Assembly: GCF_003143775.1 (NCBI RefSeq)
Contig: NZ_QFRJ01000007.1
Location: 62,001 to 126,000, forward strand
DNA length: 64,000 nucleotides
Direction of reading: 5' to 3'
DNA from: Brumimicrobium oceani
GTDB lineage: Bacteria > Bacteroidota > Bacteroidia > Flavobacteriales_D > Crocinitomicaceae
Shown here: in pieces, positions 54,868 to 63,352 of the stretch
How positions within the stretch are numbered: position 1 is the stretch's first letter
Layout of the letters: each line of letters begins with the position of its first letter
Program-made: the position numbers and the translations under genes
Notes under the pieces: generated by a model
What the model saw: only the letters and a program-made list of their open reading frames with translations
Told to the model about the DNA's origin: nothing
Databases searched by the model: none

Positions 54868-55818
54868 TTATTTTTTAATTGCATTGCTTTCCATCTCAAT
54901 TCTTTGAATGAAACTGTTTAGCGCTTCATTAAAAGCTTTGGGTTTTTCTGAGGGCAATCCATGGCCCGCTTTTGGAATCACAATCAGCTCAGCATTCAAC
55001 TGTTTTTGTAATTCTTTGGCGTCTTTCACCAGAAATATTTCATCGTCCTCGCCCCAAAGAATTAAAGTAGGTGTTTTGATGTTTAAATGTTCGAATGCTT
55101 TGCGGTTCTGGGGTAAATTAAGCAATAAACTTCGCTGTTCTTCAGGATTCTGGCTTAAATAAACACCTAACGTTTGCGTTCTAATGAATTTTGGAAGTTT
55201 GGGTGGTTTTCGAAATGCAAAACTGAACATTCTTTCCACTTCTTCACTATTTTTAGGAATAAAGGCATCTGCGATGTGATCTACACCTATTTTGTCTATA
55301 AAAGCTTTTTGTTCTTCATCTGAAAAGTGAACTCCTGGAGAATCTACAATTGTAAGTGACGCAAGTTTTTCGTTCAATTCTTGAGCAAGCCCTAAACTGA
55401 TAAATCCTCCGTAGGAAATTCCTACCAAATGCAATCGTTCTATTTCTAAGGATTTAATTAGCGCAGCCATTGCATTGATTTGCGTTTGTAACTCTGGAGC
55501 GTCTTTACTTTTGCTCCTTCCAAACCATAATATATCTGGAATAATTACACGGTAATCTTTGCTAAAGGTTTTGGCTTGTTCAATCCAAGAAAGTTTTCCA
55601 TCTCCACCAAATCCATGCACAAATAGCACTACAGGAGCGTCTTTTCTTTTGTTGTCATAATAGAAAACTTCGTGATTGCCCAGCGCAATTGATTCGCTAG
55701 AGAAGTCTTTACGTACATAGCTTTTGTGAACAAATGTATCGTATCTCGTTACTATATTTTTACAACTCATTAAACTCAGAAGAATCACTAAAATCGCGGA
55801 AATTTGGATTTTTAGCAT
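54868..55818 (-). CDS. alpha/beta hydrolase, probable lipoprotein
   Basis: The 316-residue protein has a lipoprotein signal peptide (MLKIQISAILVILLSLMSCK, Cys at residue 19). The alpha/beta-hydrolase fold shows the oxyanion motif VHGFGGDG, nucleophile GISYGG, acid LWGEDDEIF and catalytic His in AGHGLPSE. The triad is complete, so it is probably an active esterase or lipase-like enzyme attached to a membrane. The substrate is unknown. The gene starts 18 bases after the upstream GLPGLI-like gene, suggesting cotranscription. Confidence 0.85.
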   Translation of the reverse strand: MLKIQISAILVILLSLMSCKNIVTRYDTFVHKSYVRKDFSSESIALGNHEVFYYDNKRKDAPVVLFVHGFGGDGKLSWIEQAKTFSKDYRVIIPDILWFGRSKSKDAPELQTQINAMAALIKSLEIERLHLVGISYGGFISLGLAQELNEKLASLTIVDSPGVHFSDEEQKAFIDKIGVDHIADAFIPKNSEEVERMFSFAFRKPPKLPKFIRTQTLGVYLSQNPEEQRSLLLNLPQNRKAFEHLNIKTPTLILWGEDDEIFLVKDAKELQKQLNAELIVIPKAGHGLPSEKPKAFNEALNSFIQRIEMESNAIKK

Positions 55819-55836
55819 GGCTTAATTAACAAGGGT

Positions 55837-56502
55837 TTATCGACCGAATTTTCTCATTTCTTCAGACGTTTTTACTGTAAAACCATCTGGCACATTTTTG
55901 TTGAAAATCTCTTCGGTTTTCTTCAATTTTTCTTTGAATTCGTAAGCAACAATTTTCATGTCCATTTTTCCCCATTTAGAATACATTTCCAATGGTGTTC
56001 CAGGAATCTCCTCATATAGATATTGTCCTTCCCTATAACTTGGCATGATTTCGTCTGTGTACCAGATTACAGATTCATTGGCGTCGCCTGCGGTAAGGAT
56101 TGCTTTCTTGCATGTATATCCCATGATTTCTTTTGTTTCATCAATTAGCTCTATTTCTCTGTCTTCATAGGCTAATCTTTGCTCTTCGTCCATGTCGTTT
56201 TCTGTAACTTTCATCGCGATTTTCCCCATCATTCCATCAAGCAAAACCAAGGTAGTGTCTTGGCCTTTGTGGCTTATAGAAGTGGTTGTCATCATTTGAC
56301 CTATAAACATATCGCTGCGTATTTTTCCATCCATGAATGTGAGTTCTAACATGCTTCCTTCCATTTGGTCAGCATAGGCTGCAACAGCTGGGTCGTCGGA
56401 AGATAGGTAGACATCGTAGGAAATTTTCCCTTTATTGACTTGTGAAATTGCAGTCATCGAAAACATGAATACTGCGATACTTAAAATTGCTTTTATTTTC
56501 AT
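55837..56502 (-). CDS. exported GLPGLI/DUF4412-type protein, paralog A
   Basis: The 221-residue protein has a signal peptide (MKIKAILSIAVFMFSMTAIS). Its mature part resembles the DUF4412 and GLPGLI families of Bacteroidota: KGKISYDVYLSSDDP near the start, then ETKEIMGYTCKKA in the middle and VIWYTDEIMPSY after it. It shares this layout, and stretches such as MEG..GK and GQMMTTT / GQLMTTT, with the next gene upstream. The pair therefore arose by duplication. It is probably a periplasmic beta-rich protein; no function is known. Confidence 0.75.
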   Translation of the reverse strand: MKIKAILSIAVFMFSMTAISQVNKGKISYDVYLSSDDPAVAAYADQMEGSMLELTFMDGKIRSDMFIGQMMTTTSISHKGQDTTLVLLDGMMGKIAMKVTENDMDEEQRLAYEDREIELIDETKEIMGYTCKKAILTAGDANESVIWYTDEIMPSYREGQYLYEEIPGTPLEMYSKWGKMDMKIVAYEFKEKLKKTEEIFNKNVPDGFTVKTSEEMRKFGR

Positions 56503-56541
56503 TGTACTATTTGTTTGAGTTATGTGCTCAAAAGTTGATAA

Positions 56542-57204
56542 TTATTGTCCTGACATGTTAATCATTTCCTTAAATGATTTTTCTGTGTAACCCGCTGGAA
56601 TATTTAAATCGAATAGGTTTTTATCCGCTTTAAAATTTGTGTTTAATTCAGTAGCTACAAATTTCATAGAAATGGATTCTTGTTCCACACCATATTCCAA
56701 TGCTACACCTGGAAGTCCATATTTTGAATAATCGCCAACAAATGCATAATTTGCTTTTACATCTTCGGTATACCAAAATACCATTTCACCACCCTCTTCA
56801 TCGATGTAAACAATGGCTTTTTTACACTTATGTCCAAGAATAGTTTTGGTTTCATCTAAGAATTCGATTTCAGCATCATTGTCCTCTCCATGATAAGTAT
56901 CAAAGTCCTCTCCTTCAAAAGTAGCGGCTTGTTTACCCAACATTCCTTCCATCAAAGTCAGACCTTTTTTCTTATTTACATCCAAAATAGTGGTAGTGGT
57001 CATCAATTGTCCCATTTTCATTTCCACACGTGACTGTTCACCTTTTGCAAATACAGTTAAAGTAGATCCTTTCGACATTTGCAATTGGGGTTGCATTGCG
57101 GGATCACTGGACTCCATGATAATATTGTATTTGATTTTTAATTCTTGTGCGAATGAAAAATGGAATACAGATAAGAAGACGATTAAAATAGATGTAATTC
57201 TCAT
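56542..57204 (-). CDS. exported GLPGLI/DUF4412-type protein, paralog B
   Basis: The 220-residue protein has a signal peptide (MRITSILIVFLSVFHFSFAQ) and the same core as the downstream paralog. It has IIMESSDPAMQPQLQM, KMGQLMTTTTI, DETKTILGHKCKKAIV and MVFWYTEDVKANY, and ends in PAGYTEKSFKEMIN like the PDGFTVKTSEEMR of paralog A. It is the first gene of a four-gene operon with paralog A, the hydrolase and rdgB. A -7 box lies at 57225. Confidence 0.75.
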   Translation of the reverse strand: MRITSILIVFLSVFHFSFAQELKIKYNIIMESSDPAMQPQLQMSKGSTLTVFAKGEQSRVEMKMGQLMTTTTILDVNKKKGLTLMEGMLGKQAATFEGEDFDTYHGEDNDAEIEFLDETKTILGHKCKKAIVYIDEEGGEMVFWYTEDVKANYAFVGDYSKYGLPGVALEYGVEQESISMKFVATELNTNFKADKNLFDLNIPAGYTEKSFKEMINMSGQ

Positions 57205-57224
57205 AAAATTTGATTTGTTAGTCT

Positions 57225-57232
57225 CAAATTTA
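57225..57232 (-). promoter_or_regulatory. -7 box of the GLPGLI-hydrolase-rdgB operon
   Basis: The minus strand reads TAAATTTG, a perfect TAnnTTTG match, about 20 bases before the ATG of the first gene. Confidence 0.5.
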
Positions 57233-57437
57233 CGTCTTTAAACTTGTTTTTTAGCCTTAAAAGGCATGTTTTTTTAGTCTTTCAACAGTAATTGACCATT
57301 ATTTCATAGTGCTGAAATAAAATTGCAAATTATTTTCTTGATATAAGAGTATTTTAAAAATTCGGTTGGTTTTAAATAATTAAACTGGCTTCGATTTTAG
57401 TCACACTAAAAACCCATAAAACCATGCGTCTAAAACG

Positions 57438-57481
57438 AAAAAAAGCATGCAAGCACGTCTTCTCAACGTGTCTACATGCTT
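57438..57481 (-). terminator. intrinsic terminator of rseP
   Basis: AAGCATG (57443-57449) pairs with CATGCTT (57475-57481), and an inner CACG/CGTG helix extends the hairpin. Seven T follow on the minus strand. It lies about 35 bases past the rseP stop codon. The rest of the 57233-57515 gap shows nothing else. Confidence 0.75.
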
Positions 57482-57515
57482 CGTGTTTTGTTTGCACATT
57501 CCGTCCAAGCACTAC

Positions 57516-58847
57516 TTACTCAAAGAAAGCGCGGTATACATCATTCCCGTTGGCATACAAGAATAAGGTCATCAGCAATACGAATCCAATCAACTGAGCA
57601 TATTCTAATACTTTTTGTGGTGCTTCTTTTCCTGTAATCATTTCATACAAAAGGAACATAATATGTCCACCATCCAGTGCAGGAATTGGCAGGATATTCA
57701 TAATTGCCAAAACCAAAGAAATGAATGCAGTATTTGCCCAGAAAACTTGCCAATCCCACGTTGGAGGAAAAAGGCTTCCTATCGCACCAAAACCACCAAC
57801 ACTAGACGCTCCTTTTGCAGTGAAAATAAGCGGTAACTGCGCTGCATAATCATGCATTGTCCAACCTGCTTTTTCAAATCCCTTTGAAATGGATTCACCA
57901 AAAGAATAGTCAGTATGCGTTGCTTCTAACCATTCTGGGAATTGTGGCATAAATCCTATTGTTTTGTTTGCATCTGTGAAAACATCTAATTCTTTGTATT
58001 CACCGTTTCTATATAAACCAACAGTAGCCAAGGTTGAATCGCCTTCTTGTTTTGCTAATTGTGCTTGTAATTCATGGAAGAAAGGTGTTTCTACTCCATT
58101 TATACTCACGATACTGTCTCCTTTTGAAAGTCCTTTTGTGAAAGCGTCTCTGTTTGTCATAACCGAATCTACAATAGTTGGCATTCTTGTTCCAAAAGCC
58201 ATTACCGCATCATTGGCCCACATCCAATCATTGATGTCTTTATCTAAAACCACAATTTTCTTTTCTCCATTAGGTTTTTGAACTTCTAATTCTCTGTAGC
58301 CTCGCAAGAAAATCTGAAGATTTACGAGTTGTGCATTTTCAACTTTTTCTCCATCAACGGCAGTAATCAAATCTCCGTCTTCAATGCCTAAATTCAGTGC
58401 GGCAAAGTTTTCATTCACAGAAATTCCATATTTCAATGAATCATTACTCAGAGAATCTGTTCCCCAAGCGGCAACGACCATAATGTAGATAAAGAATCCT
58501 ACCACAATGTTTACCACCACACCGGCTACCATAACAATCAAGCGTTGCCAAGCTGGTTTTGAACGGAATTCATCATCTTTTGGAGGCAGAGCCATTTGGT
58601 CTTTATCCATAGATTCGTCAATCATTCCGGCAATTTTCACATAACCTCCAAGCGGAAGCCATCCAATTCCCCATTCGGTATCCCCAATTTTCTTTTTTAG
58701 CAAGGAAAACCAAGGATCAAAGAAAAGGTAGAATTTTTCTACACGTATTTTAAATGCGCGCGCAGCAAGGTAATGCCCAAATTCATGGACTGTAACTAAA
58801 ATGGCAAGTGAAAGTAGTAGTTGAGCGGCTTTAATCCAAAAATCCAT
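57516..58847 (-). CDS. rseP: RIP metalloprotease RseP (site-2 protease)
   Basis: RseP cuts membrane-anchored anti-sigma factors and signal-peptide remnants within the inner membrane. The 443-residue protein has the zinc motif HEFGH at residues 21-25 in the first membrane helix. It has two PDZ-like segments (about 125-200 and 215-290, for example GIEDGDLITAVDGEKVENAQ). The second metal-binding motif LDGGH is at 391-395, with membrane helices near 100-125 and at the C-terminus. A near-consensus -7 box (CATCTTTG, 58869-58876) precedes it. No sigma or anti-sigma gene is adjacent. Confidence 0.94.
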   Translation of the reverse strand: MDFWIKAAQLLLSLAILVTVHEFGHYLAARAFKIRVEKFYLFFDPWFSLLKKKIGDTEWGIGWLPLGGYVKIAGMIDESMDKDQMALPPKDDEFRSKPAWQRLIVMVAGVVVNIVVGFFIYIMVVAAWGTDSLSNDSLKYGISVNENFAALNLGIEDGDLITAVDGEKVENAQLVNLQIFLRGYRELEVQKPNGEKKIVVLDKDINDWMWANDAVMAFGTRMPTIVDSVMTNRDAFTKGLSKGDSIVSINGVETPFFHELQAQLAKQEGDSTLATVGLYRNGEYKELDVFTDANKTIGFMPQFPEWLEATHTDYSFGESISKGFEKAGWTMHDYAAQLPLIFTAKGASSVGGFGAIGSLFPPTWDWQVFWANTAFISLVLAIMNILPIPALDGGHIMFLLYEMITGKEAPQKVLEYAQLIGFVLLMTLFLYANGNDVYRAFFE

Positions 58848-58949
58848 ATTTCTGTAAAAATTTTAGTGCAAAGATGCGGAATAGTAATTGATAATTCACA
58901 ATTGAAAATGGATATTTACCGTCGTTTAATTCATATTTTGACGCTTTAT

Positions 58950-60776
58950 TTAGCGAATTATCAATTTTAAAGTTTCAACTTGTTCATTCTTCTGGTTTAT
59001 TTTTATGAAATAAACACCAGATTTCAATCCTAAATCAATGTGTTTTGAGTTTAATTCTTCTGGAGAGAAAGTCACGCTGTGTATTAATTCGCCCAAAGAA
59101 CTGTAAACAAAAACTTCAGTATTTTCTTTTGGCTGAACTGGGCTTTTTAATCGAAAAGCTCCATTGCTTGGATTAGGCACTAAAGCAAAAGATTGTTCTT
59201 GTTCTCTATTGACCGAAATTGGAGCATAATCTGTTTTTCTACCGTCAAAATCTACTTGTACAAGCTGATAATAAGAGACTCCGCTGTAAGGTGAATAATC
59301 TGTGAATTTATAATTAGAAACCTTGGACGTATTTCCATTGGCTGCTATTTCTGCCAAATATTCAAATGATTTACCATCCTTACTTCTTAATAAATGATAA
59401 TAATCTGCGTTCAATTCTGAGGCGGTGGTCCACATAACATCTACACTTTCTGTATTTGAATTCAAGTAGAAATCCGTGAGTTCTACTGGAAGTGGAGTTT
59501 GATCGAAATTAATTGAACCCAATGTGAATTTATCGTTATCCTGAAAATTAACGCCTGAAAAAGTGATGCTAGAACCCGAAATTGAGCCTGTGATTGGTAC
59601 AACATCATTGTCTGTAAAACCATTGCCGTTTCTGTCGATCAGCAATCGAACATCGCTAGGTGTTATTGGTGAAAAAACTGAAAGATCAAAAATAACCGTG
59701 ACTGTGCCAACATCGTTGGTTTTATCTAAAGCCCAAACCCTTGACATTCTTGATTCGATAGTTGTTCCGTCCACATCCAATGTATCATAAACATATACTG
59801 ATGATTCATTATGACCCCAGAGCAAGAAGTCACCGTCGCTTAAGTTAGAAGGCGAGTTGATTCTGACAATTGCAGAACCTTGAGCGTCACTGTGTGAATT
59901 TGAAGCGTCATCTTGTCCAATTCCAGCAACTTCTCCCGCATACGTAGCTTCATGGTTGTATAAATCGTTGGCAATTGTAATGTCGTATTTTGCTCCTAAG
60001 TAGTTTTCTACTATTTTTCTTTCGGCGGTGTTTAACGCACGGTTGTAATGAATGACTTCTGCGTAGTCACCTCCAAGACGTGGCTGTCCACCATTACTAT
60101 AATTTCTATTTAAACCTCCTAAAACAAGGGGTTCATTGCTGTTTGGTATTGTTGTTGAACTTTCTGTTGATTCCTTAATAATATTCCCCGCGCTTAATAT
60201 TCTTGACCTAACACTTTGCTGTCTACCTCCGTCAAAATCAAAGCCCAACATGTAATTATTAAGGTTTAAAAAAGTAATAGGGCCAGTATCGAATCTGTTA
60301 TTTTGACGATCTAAGTCAACGTATAATTTATTTGAATTAAAAAAGAAAAATGTATACGCATAGTTTGTGGAAGTACTTTGGTTTGTTCTTTTTCCGAGTA
60401 TTCCTCTTGGTCCAGTATCTAGATTACTTGGCCGAATTACGGTATAAAATGTAATTCCCGAACTTCCATCTAAAATATCATCATCTGCAATAATCATTTG
60501 ATCTAGAACACCATCAAAATACACACTGGGTCTATTATTTATAGCACTTGACGTTCTAAAAACGGGTTGTTCGTTTGTAAGGCTATTTCCTGCGTTATTC
60601 CCATTTCCTGAACGGTCATTCCATGCAGCAACAGGTGCTCCGTTGGATAATGTAAGGTCATCCGCTTTTAGCCATAAACCGTTGTTGGTGGAGTTTCCTA
60701 CACCTCCTGGCCCAAACTGAGCATGTATAATAATAGGGAAAAGTAGCAGTAACAGAAACGACAGTAATTTAATCAT
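58950..60776 (-). CDS. secreted LamG-like protein with type IX secretion sorting domain
   Basis: The protein of 608 residues has a signal peptide (MIKLLSFLLLLLFPIIIHAQ). A LamG/concanavalin-like lectin domain follows at about 20-250 (WNDRSGNGNNAGNSL, SVYFDG). Next is a region of about 250-420 with YLGAKYDI, GIGQDDASN and FLLWGHN that is shared by many Bacteroidota surface proteins. A type A Por secretion tail ends the protein (LVPNPSNGAFRLKSPVQ to VETLKLIIR). The start is moved nine codons inward because the -7 box TAACTTTG (60801-60808) overlaps the first possible start. It is probably a surface adhesin or carbohydrate-binding protein. Confidence 0.87.
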   Translation of the reverse strand: MIKLLSFLLLLLFPIIIHAQFGPGGVGNSTNNGLWLKADDLTLSNGAPVAAWNDRSGNGNNAGNSLTNEQPVFRTSSAINNRPSVYFDGVLDQMIIADDDILDGSSGITFYTVIRPSNLDTGPRGILGKRTNQSTSTNYAYTFFFFNSNKLYVDLDRQNNRFDTGPITFLNLNNYMLGFDFDGGRQQSVRSRILSAGNIIKESTESSTTIPNSNEPLVLGGLNRNYSNGGQPRLGGDYAEVIHYNRALNTAERKIVENYLGAKYDITIANDLYNHEATYAGEVAGIGQDDASNSHSDAQGSAIVRINSPSNLSDGDFLLWGHNESSVYVYDTLDVDGTTIESRMSRVWALDKTNDVGTVTVIFDLSVFSPITPSDVRLLIDRNGNGFTDNDVVPITGSISGSSITFSGVNFQDNDKFTLGSINFDQTPLPVELTDFYLNSNTESVDVMWTTASELNADYYHLLRSKDGKSFEYLAEIAANGNTSKVSNYKFTDYSPYSGVSYYQLVQVDFDGRKTDYAPISVNREQEQSFALVPNPSNGAFRLKSPVQPKENTEVFVYSSLGELIHSVTFSPEELNSKHIDLGLKSGVYFIKINQKNEQVETLKLIIR

Positions 60777-60800
60777 GTAGTATTTTCGTAGATATAATTT

Positions 60801-60808
60801 CAAAGTTA
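60801..60808 (-). promoter_or_regulatory. -7 box of the LamG-like T9SS protein gene
   Basis: The minus strand reads TAACTTTG, matching TAnnTTTG, 24 bases before the chosen ATG at 60776. Confidence 0.5.
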
Positions 60809-60964
60809 ATAATTTCAGAGAAAAAATACTGTATCAAAACTCACACAATCAAGCAGATAGCGTCTGTATGAGTCTATCTACTTAAAAAACAATAGATTAA
60901 AATAAACTAAGGAATTTCACAAAAAAGTATAATGCAGCAGTTGATTATCAATCAAAAGTGATTT

Positions 60965-61645
60965 TTACTCTTCTTCAAAGCCAGAAAAATAAACTTGGGT
61001 GTCATCTACGTTTAAGCGCAAAAGTCGCATGAACTCTTCTTGCTTTTCTTGAGGAATGGTGTTGAGCTGAAAATCCAAAACCAAATCGTTATTATTGTAT
61101 TCGAAAAAAAGCTGGTTTTTCGTGATAGAAATACGTTTTAATCCTTTGAAATAAATGGCCACCACTTCTCGGTCAACGGATACTATCGCTTTGCTTGTCA
61201 TACCCACACGGTATTTTCCTCCAAGCACCCCTCTTAATGTATTGATTAATGCGTCAATAATAAAAATCAGGAAAATTAGCGAGATAAAGATGGCATCTTT
61301 TGAAAAGATGAAAAAGACAGCTCCTATCAGTGCAAATCCTATAATTTCGATGCTATTATTGAGAATGACCCGTTGTTTTCTTTCTTCACTTATCAAACTA
61401 TTGAATTGAAAACGATCTATTTGGTTTACCACTCTTATTCCAGACCATTTTCTAGAAGAACGCGTAGCTCCAAGCAAGAATATTAATCCTGCGGAAATTC
61501 CGAAGACCAGTTCTTTATATTCGAACTGATCTCCGTGAATTTTTAATCCAAAAATACCAAAGACTTCATTCAAGCCCACAGCGAATGCAAATGGCAGTGT
61601 CAGCAGTGAGATGATAAAAATCCAAGTATTGTATATTTTATTCAT
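60965..61645 (-). CDS. hypothetical membrane protein
   Basis: The product of 226 residues has two pairs of hydrophobic helices: about residues 8-29 with 45-60, and 97-113 with 118-135. Between the pairs lies a short cytoplasmic-type stretch, and a strand-rich soluble tail of about 85 residues follows (AIVSVDREVVAIYFKGLKRI, LVLDFQLNTIP). I do not recognise the family. Its start overlaps the end of the DUF349 gene by eight bases, a strong sign of cotranscription and translational coupling. Confidence 0.65.
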   Translation of the reverse strand: MNKIYNTWIFIISLLTLPFAFAVGLNEVFGIFGLKIHGDQFEYKELVFGISAGLIFLLGATRSSRKWSGIRVVNQIDRFQFNSLISEERKQRVILNNSIEIIGFALIGAVFFIFSKDAIFISLIFLIFIIDALINTLRGVLGGKYRVGMTSKAIVSVDREVVAIYFKGLKRISITKNQLFFEYNNNDLVLDFQLNTIPQEKQEEFMRLLRLNVDDTQVYFSGFEEE

Positions 61646-63341
61646 TGGGTATCATTTTAAGCTTAGCCTTAAGTGCTTTTAACTTCTCTTGCTCTGCTTT
61701 AATATTGTTTTCAACCTGACCTTTTAACGCGTTTGCTCCTTTTGAATTAGCAAAGAAGCCAAGATTGTTCTCGAATTGAATAATCTCTTGCTGAATCGCA
61801 TTGATATCATTGCGAATCGCTTGCCTCTCTTTTTCAAATAACTCAGCAGCATTTCCACTTCCTTGTAAAGTTTTTATGCGTGCTTCAAACATTACTTTTT
61901 CTTTCTCTTCGCCTTTCATGTCTAGAGAATCGTAGTGCTTGTCGATAGCTGTTTTATACGCTTTGAACACTTCGTCTTTTTGCTTGCTTGGCACAAATCC
62001 AATCGCGGAGAAACGTTCTGAGAAATCATGAAGCGCTTCAATGGCTTCTTTTTTATCTGAAGGAAGTACAAATGCAGCTATTTCTTCAATTAAAGCTTCT
62101 TTTTCCTTCAGGTTATCTTCAAAAACCTTGTCTTTTTGATCGAAATGAGCTTGTTTGGCATCAAAAAATGAATCACAAGCTGCGCGGAATTCTTTCCACA
62201 AGCTTTGTTCATTTCTTTGACCTGCGCTACCGGCTTTTTTCCATTGTTTTTGAACGTCAATGATGGCTTTTGTCGTTGGACCCCAATCGGTATTGTCTTT
62301 TAAAGCATTGACTTTTTCAATCAATTTCTTTTTTCCTTCAGCGATTTTGTCATATTCTTGCTGAATATCTTTGAAGAACTCACTTTTCAAGGCAAAGAAA
62401 TCATCACACAAACTACGGAACTTTTTCCATACTTCATCGTTTTCTTTCTTTGGTCCAAATCCAATAGTTTTCCATTCCTTTTGTAAACCTAAGATTTCTT
62501 TCGTTTGTGCAGACCAGTCTTTTACAGAGTCTTTAGTTAAACTTAAAACAGCTTCAGTTTTGGCAATCAATTCGTTTTTCTTCACGATATTTTCTTGCAT
62601 CTTCTCGCGTCTTTCATCGTAAAAAGAACGAATTCTGTCGTAAATCTTATTTACAGTAGAGTAGTAGTCGTCTTTAAGCTCTTCCCAATGCTCTTGAGTA
62701 GTAGGACCAACGTCTTCCCATTCATTTTGCAATTGTTTGATGGCTGCTTCAACTTCTTTAATTTTCTCAAGCTTACTTAGCCCTTTAATTTGCGTAAGGA
62801 GTTCTTTCTTTGCTTCATAATTCTTTTTGAAATCATAATCTTTAATTTCTTTGTAGATATTGATGTTGTAAAAGAACTGCTCTAATAAGCGGCTGTATTC
62901 TTGTTGAATATCATTTCTTTTTTCACGTGGAATGTCCCCGATTTTTTTCCACTTGTCATTGATTTCTTTGTGTGCAGAAAAAGCAGCTCCAATGTTTTCT
63001 TCATTGGTAATTACCGTTTGCAATTGCGTAATTAAGGCCCTTTTCTTTTTGAGGTTTTCGTCCTCTTCTAAACGTTTGGCATCAATGATTGCTTTGCGCT
63101 TTTCTTTATATGGAGAAAAGATTTCATAGAATTCTTCTTTTAATGGAATCATCCATTCTTCTTGAGTAAATTCTTCGTTTTTCTCTTTGGCTTCTAATTC
63201 AGCAATTTGATACTGTCGTGTTGCTTCAATTAAATAATCTTCGAATTGCGTACGCAGTTCATTCACTTCTCTTCCGGTACTCAGTACATTTTCTTTTTCC
63301 GTAAGCTCTTTAAGCGCATCAATAAATTCTCTTTTCTCCAT
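61638..63341 (-). CDS. DUF349 domain-containing coiled-coil protein
   Basis: The 567-residue protein is almost wholly helical and charged. It has several repeats of the DUF349 type, each with a Trp-containing turn such as INDKWKKIGDIPREKRNDIQ, LQKEWKTIGFGPKKENDEVW and VQKQWKKAGSAGQRNEQSLW. The C-terminus is a long coiled coil (ALKGQVENNIKAEQEKLKAL). DUF349 proteins are widespread in Bacteroidota, with no settled function. It lies in an operon, 11 bases after the pfkB-type gene and overlapping the membrane protein gene downstream. Confidence 0.88.
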   Translation of the reverse strand: MEKREFIDALKELTEKENVLSTGREVNELRTQFEDYLIEATRQYQIAELEAKEKNEEFTQEEWMIPLKEEFYEIFSPYKEKRKAIIDAKRLEEDENLKKKRALITQLQTVITNEENIGAAFSAHKEINDKWKKIGDIPREKRNDIQQEYSRLLEQFFYNINIYKEIKDYDFKKNYEAKKELLTQIKGLSKLEKIKEVEAAIKQLQNEWEDVGPTTQEHWEELKDDYYSTVNKIYDRIRSFYDERREKMQENIVKKNELIAKTEAVLSLTKDSVKDWSAQTKEILGLQKEWKTIGFGPKKENDEVWKKFRSLCDDFFALKSEFFKDIQQEYDKIAEGKKKLIEKVNALKDNTDWGPTTKAIIDVQKQWKKAGSAGQRNEQSLWKEFRAACDSFFDAKQAHFDQKDKVFEDNLKEKEALIEEIAAFVLPSDKKEAIEALHDFSERFSAIGFVPSKQKDEVFKAYKTAIDKHYDSLDMKGEEKEKVMFEARIKTLQGSGNAAELFEKERQAIRNDINAIQQEIIQFENNLGFFANSKGANALKGQVENNIKAEQEKLKALKAKLKMIPNE

Positions 63342-63352
63342 AATAGTGGGGT

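Noticed and set aside
57438-57481. tRNA-like arms in the hairpin after rseP
   Set aside because: No acceptor stem, anticodon loop or T-loop sequence is present, and the structure with seven T is a terminator.
61638-61645. Eight-base overlap of the membrane protein and DUF349 genes as a possible frameshift
   Set aside because: Both frames are complete, with plausible ends and unrelated domain types, so this is ordinary operon overlap.
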